Under the pieces are notes generated by a model. That model had not been told where the DNA came from. It searched no databases and was given only the letters and a program-made list of their open reading frames with translations. From positions 62,001 to 126,000 of the forward strand of contig NZ_JXYP01000006.1 in assembly GCF_000964005.1 (NCBI RefSeq): 64,000 bases of DNA, in the 5' to 3' direction. The position numbers and the translations under genes are program-made. Source of the stretch: Williamsia herbipolensis. GTDB lineage: Bacteria > Actinomycetota > Actinomycetes > Mycobacteriales > Mycobacteriaceae. Shown here piece by piece: positions 60,277 to 64,000 of this stretch (within the stretch, counting starts at the first letter, position 1; every line of letters starts with the position of its first letter).

Positions 60277-62265
60277 TCACCAGATCCGGACGCGCTCCGC
60301 CGGATCGAGGTAGAGACGATCGCCGGGGCGCACGTCGAATGCCTCGTAGAAGGCGTCGACGTTGCGGACGACGCCGTTACAGCGGAACTCCGGCGGTGAG
60401 TGCGGGTCGACCGCGAGACGCGTGATGGCCGCGGCCTCCCGCAGTTTGCTCCGCCACACCTGCGCCCATCCGAAGAACACGCGCTGCAGACCGGTGAGAC
60501 CGTCGATCCGCGGTGGCTCGGTGCCCTCGGTGGCCAGCCGATAGGCGACCAGGGCGATCGACAGGCCGCCCAGGTCGCCGATGTTCTCGCCGATGGTGAA
60601 CGCGCCGTTGACCTTGTGGGACTCCTCGAGCCCGCGAGGGGTGAACTTGTCGTACTGCTTGATCAGGACCTTCGTACGCTTGCCGAACTCGGAGCGGTCG
60701 GCGTCGGTCCACCAGTCGACGAGGTTGCCGTCGCCGTCGTACTTGGCGCCCTGATCGTCGAAGCCGTGGCCGATCTCGTGTCCGATGACCGCGCCGATGC
60801 CGCCGTAGTTCGCGGCGTCGTCGGCGTCGGGGTCGAAGAACGGCGGCTGCAGGATCGCCGCGGGGAACACGATCTCGTTCATGCCGGGGTTGTAGTAGGC
60901 GTTGACCGTCTGCGGCGTCATGAACCACTCGTCGCGGTCGACCAGTCCGCCGATCTTCGCCAGCTCCCGGTCCTGCTCGAAGGCGGACGCCCGCGCGACG
61001 TTGCCGACGAGGTCGTCGGCCACCATCTCGAGACCGGAGTAGTCACGCCACTGCGCGGGGTAGCCGATCTTCGGGGTGAACCGGTCGAGCTTGGCGAGCG
61101 CCTTCTCCCGCGTCTGGGGACTCATCCAGTCGAGATCACTGATGTTGCCGCGGTAGGCCTCCACCAGGTTCGCGATCAGCTCGTCCATGCGTGCCTTCGC
61201 CGCCGGGGGGAAGTGGCGCTCGACGTAGATCTTGCCGACCGCGAAACCGATGGCCGCCTCGACGAGACCGACACCGCGCTTCCAGCGGTCGCGGTTGACC
61301 GGCGTGCCCGACAGGGTGCGGCCGTAGAAGTCGAAGTTCTCCTCGACGAACGCCGCGGGCAGATAGGGCGCCGCGGAGTGCACGACCTCCCACTGCAGCC
61401 ACGTGATCCAGTCGGTGAGCGGGCGGTCGGCGACGAGGCCGCCGAGTCCGTCGACGAACGACGGCTGTCGCACCACGACCTCGTCCAGCGCGGCTTGTTC
61501 GACACCCAGGCCACGCGTCCACGCGGCGATGTCGAAGGCGCCTGCCACCGAGGCGATCTCGGCGAAGGAGCGCAGGTTGTAGGTGAGGTCGGCGTCCCGG
61601 CGCCGGACCACGTCCCAGTGGAAGCCCGCGATCGCGGTCTCGAGATCGAGAACCGTCGCGGCCTTCGTCTCGGCGTCGTCGATGCCGGCCAGCGCCAGCA
61701 TCGCGCCGACGTGCGTGCGGTAGGACTCCCGGGTCTCGCGGTGCTTGTCCTCGGTGTAGTACGACTCGTCGGGCAGGCCGATACCCGACTGCGACACGTG
61801 CACGAGGTAGCGGTCGGACTGCTTGGAATCGGTGTCGACGTAGAAGCCCAGAGCGCCACCGGATCCCGCGCGCTGCAGCTCACCCATGACCTCGGCGAGC
61901 TCCTCGGTGGAACCGATCGCGGCGACACGGTCGAGCTGTGCGCGGATCGGGTCGAGACCGAGCGACTCGATGCGGTCGGTGTCCATGAAACTGCGGTACA
62001 GCGCACCGATCAGCTGTGTGTCCGACCCGGTCGGGGCGTCGGAGGTCTCGGCGCACTCGACGACGATGTCGCGGACGTTCTCCTCGGCCCGATCGCGCAG
62101 CGTGTAGAACGACCCGTCCATGGGGCGGTCCTCGGGGATCTCGTGCTCGGTGAGCCAGACGCCGTTGACGTGCTCGAACAGGTCGTCCTGCGCGCGAATC
62201 GACTCGTCCACCCAGTCGAGGTCGATACCGGAGCGTGCGGATGCGGAAGCGGTTGTGGAGGTCAC
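60277..62265 (-). CDS. M13 family zinc metallopeptidase (Zmp1/neprilysin-like)
   Basis: A 662-aa metallopeptidase, the same size as M. tuberculosis Zmp1 (663 aa). The zinc motif GHEIGHGFDDQG is near residue 490, the third ligand Glu in FTIGENIGDLGG near 553, and NAYYNPGMNEIVFPAAI precedes. The GTG start at 62265 gives that length; the frame is open further upstream to 62682, but that part is antisense to the PBP-like gene. No signal peptide, as in Zmp1, which is exported without one. Divergent from the lipoprotein at 62393. Confidence 0.92.
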   Translation of the reverse strand: MTSTTASASARSGIDLDWVDESIRAQDDLFEHVNGVWLTEHEIPEDRPMDGSFYTLRDRAEENVRDIVVECAETSDAPTGSDTQLIGALYRSFMDTDRIESLGLDPIRAQLDRVAAIGSTEELAEVMGELQRAGSGGALGFYVDTDSKQSDRYLVHVSQSGIGLPDESYYTEDKHRETRESYRTHVGAMLALAGIDDAETKAATVLDLETAIAGFHWDVVRRRDADLTYNLRSFAEIASVAGAFDIAAWTRGLGVEQAALDEVVVRQPSFVDGLGGLVADRPLTDWITWLQWEVVHSAAPYLPAAFVEENFDFYGRTLSGTPVNRDRWKRGVGLVEAAIGFAVGKIYVERHFPPAAKARMDELIANLVEAYRGNISDLDWMSPQTREKALAKLDRFTPKIGYPAQWRDYSGLEMVADDLVGNVARASAFEQDRELAKIGGLVDRDEWFMTPQTVNAYYNPGMNEIVFPAAILQPPFFDPDADDAANYGGIGAVIGHEIGHGFDDQGAKYDGDGNLVDWWTDADRSEFGKRTKVLIKQYDKFTPRGLEESHKVNGAFTIGENIGDLGGLSIALVAYRLATEGTEPPRIDGLTGLQRVFFGWAQVWRSKLREAAAITRLAVDPHSPPEFRCNGVVRNVDAFYEAFDVRPGDRLYLDPAERVRIW

Positions 62266-62392
62266 CGTTCCATCCTGCCTGACATCGCCGCCGCGTCCCG
62301 GGCCGGCGAACCGGTTACTCGATCGTGACGGGACCGTAAGCGAAACGCGAACGTCAACGGTGTCATTAGTTATGTGACAGGAGTGAACTGAC

Positions 62393-64000
62393 GTGGTGAA
62401 AGTTGTCATCTCGACCCGCGTGCGCGTCATCGCCGCGACGGTCGTCAGCGGTGTGTTGGTGTTGTCGTCCTGCGGTGTGTTCAGCGACGAGCCGAAGACC
62501 GACTCGCAGCGCATGCTCGACGTGTTCGCCTCGGCGATCTCGGCGCAGGACGCCGCGCGGGCCGCGGCCCTGACCTCCGCACCGGGCCAGGCCGCCACAC
62601 AGATCGGCGACACCCTGGCTGGCATGCACGCCGAGTCGGTGTCGGTGTCGGTGACCGACCCCGTCGAGTACTCCGACCACACCGCGAGCTATGGCCTCAC
62701 CACCACCTGGCACCTCGGGCGTGACCGTGAGTTCACCACCGAGACCACCGGCACCGCCCGGAAGCTGACCGCCGGTTGGCGGGTGCAGTGGGAACCGACC
62801 GTCCTCGCGTCGGGACTGCAGGCCGGCGGTGTGCTGCGCTCGATCCGCACCGACGCGCGCCCGGCGCCGGCGGTCCTCGATGCCGCACGCGCACCGTGGA
62901 TGACGCTGCAGCCCACCAACGACATCGTCATCGACCCCGCCACCACGCCGAACCTGCCGAACACGGTGCGGCGTCTCGCCGCGGTGATCGCGCCGATCGC
63001 GCCGCTGGTCACCGGACCCGTCATCGACCGCAGGCTCGCCGACGCCGGTGGGAAGCCGGTGCAGGTCGTGTCGCTGCGCGACTCCGACATGACGGTGCTC
63101 GCCGGCAACCCGGCCGCCGTGCCCGGTGTCTCGGTGAACCGTTCGGGTGCGCTACTCGTCACCGACCGTCGGGTGAGCTCGCCCCTGACCGACGGGATCA
63201 CGAACTACTGGCAGGCGATCCGCGACGCCACCTCGGGCTGGGCGGTCGAACTCGCCGACCGCAACGGCGCGGTGACCCGCCTGGCCGGTGCCCAGGGCCC
63301 CGCGGCCCCCAGCTTCTCCACCACGTTCGCCCCCGGCGTCCAGCTCACGGTCAACGAATCGGTCGTCGACGTCGCACAGCCGGCCACGATGCTCGTCCTC
63401 GACGCGCAGTCCGGGGCGATCCTCGCCGCGGCGAGCAACGACGCCGCCGACGCCGCGCAGGCGAGCACCGGTGGGTCGGTGCTGACCGCGACGACCACGC
63501 CGGGCAGCACGCTGACCCCGGTGACCACGGCGATCGCGGCCGCGTCGAAGGGCGACGACGAGAAGGCACAGAGACTGCTGCACGCGCTCGGACTCGGTGT
63601 CACCTACGCGATCCCCGGTGTGTCGATGCCGTCGGCGAACTCCTCGCGGGTCTCGGCCGCGGCGTTCGACCCGGACTCCCTGCAGGTCTCGCCGGTGTCG
63701 ATGGGGGCCTTCGGTGTCGCGATGGCGCGGATGAGCTCCGTCGCGCCGACCTTCGTCTCCGGCGTGCCAACCACGGTGCGCGGCGGCGACCTCGGACCGG
63801 TCGACGCCGGCGTCTCGGCGGCCGTGAACGCCGCCATGCGCGCCACCGCGAAGACCGGCGACGCCAGCGACCTGACCGGGGCACCCGGACTGCGCGCCCT
63901 GGTGGGCACCAACGGCCCGCAGGGACCGGGGTGGTTCGTAGGGATCGTCGGGAAGCAGGTCATCGTCGTGCACTGTGCCGGCGAGCGATCCGGCTCGGCG
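62393..64000 (+). CDS. Degenerate penicillin-binding lipoprotein, partial at window end
   Basis: Open to the window edge (536 codons, GTG at 62393 after CAGGAG at 62378-62383; GTG at 62396 is also possible). A lipobox VLSSC at Cys ~25 follows a short hydrophobic stretch. An NTF2-like MecA_N-type domain (residues ~35-155) precedes a PBP dimerisation-like part and a transpeptidase-like domain. The SxxK position reads PGSTLTP (Ser372): Lys is Thr. The ~55-residue segment that should hold the SxN motif is missing, while KTG remains at 487. It therefore probably binds, but does not react as, a transpeptidase. Not a normal PBP. Confidence 0.75.
   Translation, partial: MVKVVISTRVRVIAATVVSGVLVLSSCGVFSDEPKTDSQRMLDVFASAISAQDAARAAALTSAPGQAATQIGDTLAGMHAESVSVSVTDPVEYSDHTASYGLTTTWHLGRDREFTTETTGTARKLTAGWRVQWEPTVLASGLQAGGVLRSIRTDARPAPAVLDAARAPWMTLQPTNDIVIDPATTPNLPNTVRRLAAVIAPIAPLVTGPVIDRRLADAGGKPVQVVSLRDSDMTVLAGNPAAVPGVSVNRSGALLVTDRRVSSPLTDGITNYWQAIRDATSGWAVELADRNGAVTRLAGAQGPAAPSFSTTFAPGVQLTVNESVVDVAQPATMLVLDAQSGAILAAASNDAADAAQASTGGSVLTATTTPGSTLTPVTTAIAAASKGDDEKAQRLLHALGLGVTYAIPGVSMPSANSSRVSAAAFDPDSLQVSPVSMGAFGVAMARMSSVAPTFVSGVPTTVRGGDLGPVDAGVSAAVNAAMRATAKTGDASDLTGAPGLRALVGTNGPQGPGWFVGIVGKQVIVVHCAGERSGSA

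Noticed and set aside
62266-62682. N-terminal extension of the M13 peptidase
   Set aside because: Antisense to the lipoprotein gene. The GTG at 62265 gives the length of Zmp1.
1-64000. tRNA or rRNA genes, insertion sequences or phage genes
   Set aside because: No recognisable tRNA/rRNA segment and no transposase or integrase-like protein was seen.

Overview
The window is high-GC DNA from a mycolic-acid actinomycete, most like Gordonia and its relatives (Rhodococcus, Williamsia, Mycobacterium). This is inferred from gene content: a ClgR-type regulator, a Zmp1-like M13 peptidase, a FadA/FadB pair, a two-domain AcrA1-like acyl-CoA reductase, Nei2-type glycosylase, many TetR regulators and a DUF222/13E12 HNH gene. 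No rRNA, tRNA, CRISPR or transposase gene was seen. Many genes appear leaderless: a TANNNT -10 box lies 5-7 nt before the ATG/GTG.

Layout. 1-5 kb: TetR and a divergent SDR, ribonuclease H, an AcuI/YhdH-type oxidoreductase, a small unknown protein and SelO. 5-13.8 kb: two catabolic or transport blocks, namely a PYROXD2-like oxidase with an MFS exporter, a hydrolase with an amidohydrolase, and an aromatic monooxygenase with a hydrolase under a divergent TetR. 13.8-17.5 kb: TetR, acyl-CoA dehydrogenase, APH-like kinase and a histidine phosphatase. 17.6-25.8 kb: a frameshifted secreted LecA-like lectin, an MFS pump with its TetR, ClgR, a lipoprotein, a NarL-type two-component system, an ECF sigma factor and a deaminase. 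25.8-27.7 kb: a frameshifted 13E12/DUF222 HNH gene flanked by two copies of a 98-bp palindromic element. 27.7-29.6 kb: a TetR/TetX-like pair with clear operators. 29.6-36 kb: sulfone/sulfonate sulfur scavenging (ssuD, sfnG, sfnB), a ROK regulator preceded by a short cysteine-containing leader ORF, and an MFS transporter. 36-39.5 kb: DrrAB-type ABC exporter and an acyltransferase. 39.5-43.4 kb: AcrA1-like reductase, SurE, Nei2. 43.4-46.5 kb: a molybdate uptake operon. 46.5-49 kb: a dihydroxyphthalate-decarboxylase-like gene, TetR and a DHFR-like reductase. 49-54.7 kb: class III cyclase and a double-TetR regulator divergent from fadA-fadB. 54.7-60 kb: two more copies of the 98-bp element, a flavin monooxygenase, acetyltransferases, a C-C hydrolase and a GAF-ANTAR regulator. 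60-64 kb: M13 peptidase and the start of a degenerate penicillin-binding lipoprotein.

The most unusual signal is the 98-bp palindrome family. All four copies are exactly 98 bp, with arms of 33 and 32 nt around a 33-nt centre. They form two head-to-head pairs: one encloses the 13E12/HNH gene (1,628 bp apart) and the other is nearly empty (33 bp apart). This looks like a mobile or homing element family associated with an HNH protein, comparable in idea, though not in sequence, to REP/RAYT systems. Its function is not known from the sequence. Other points of interest are the broken LecA-like lectin, the PBP-like lipoprotein without a catalytic SxxK lysine, and the leader ORF at the sulfur locus.
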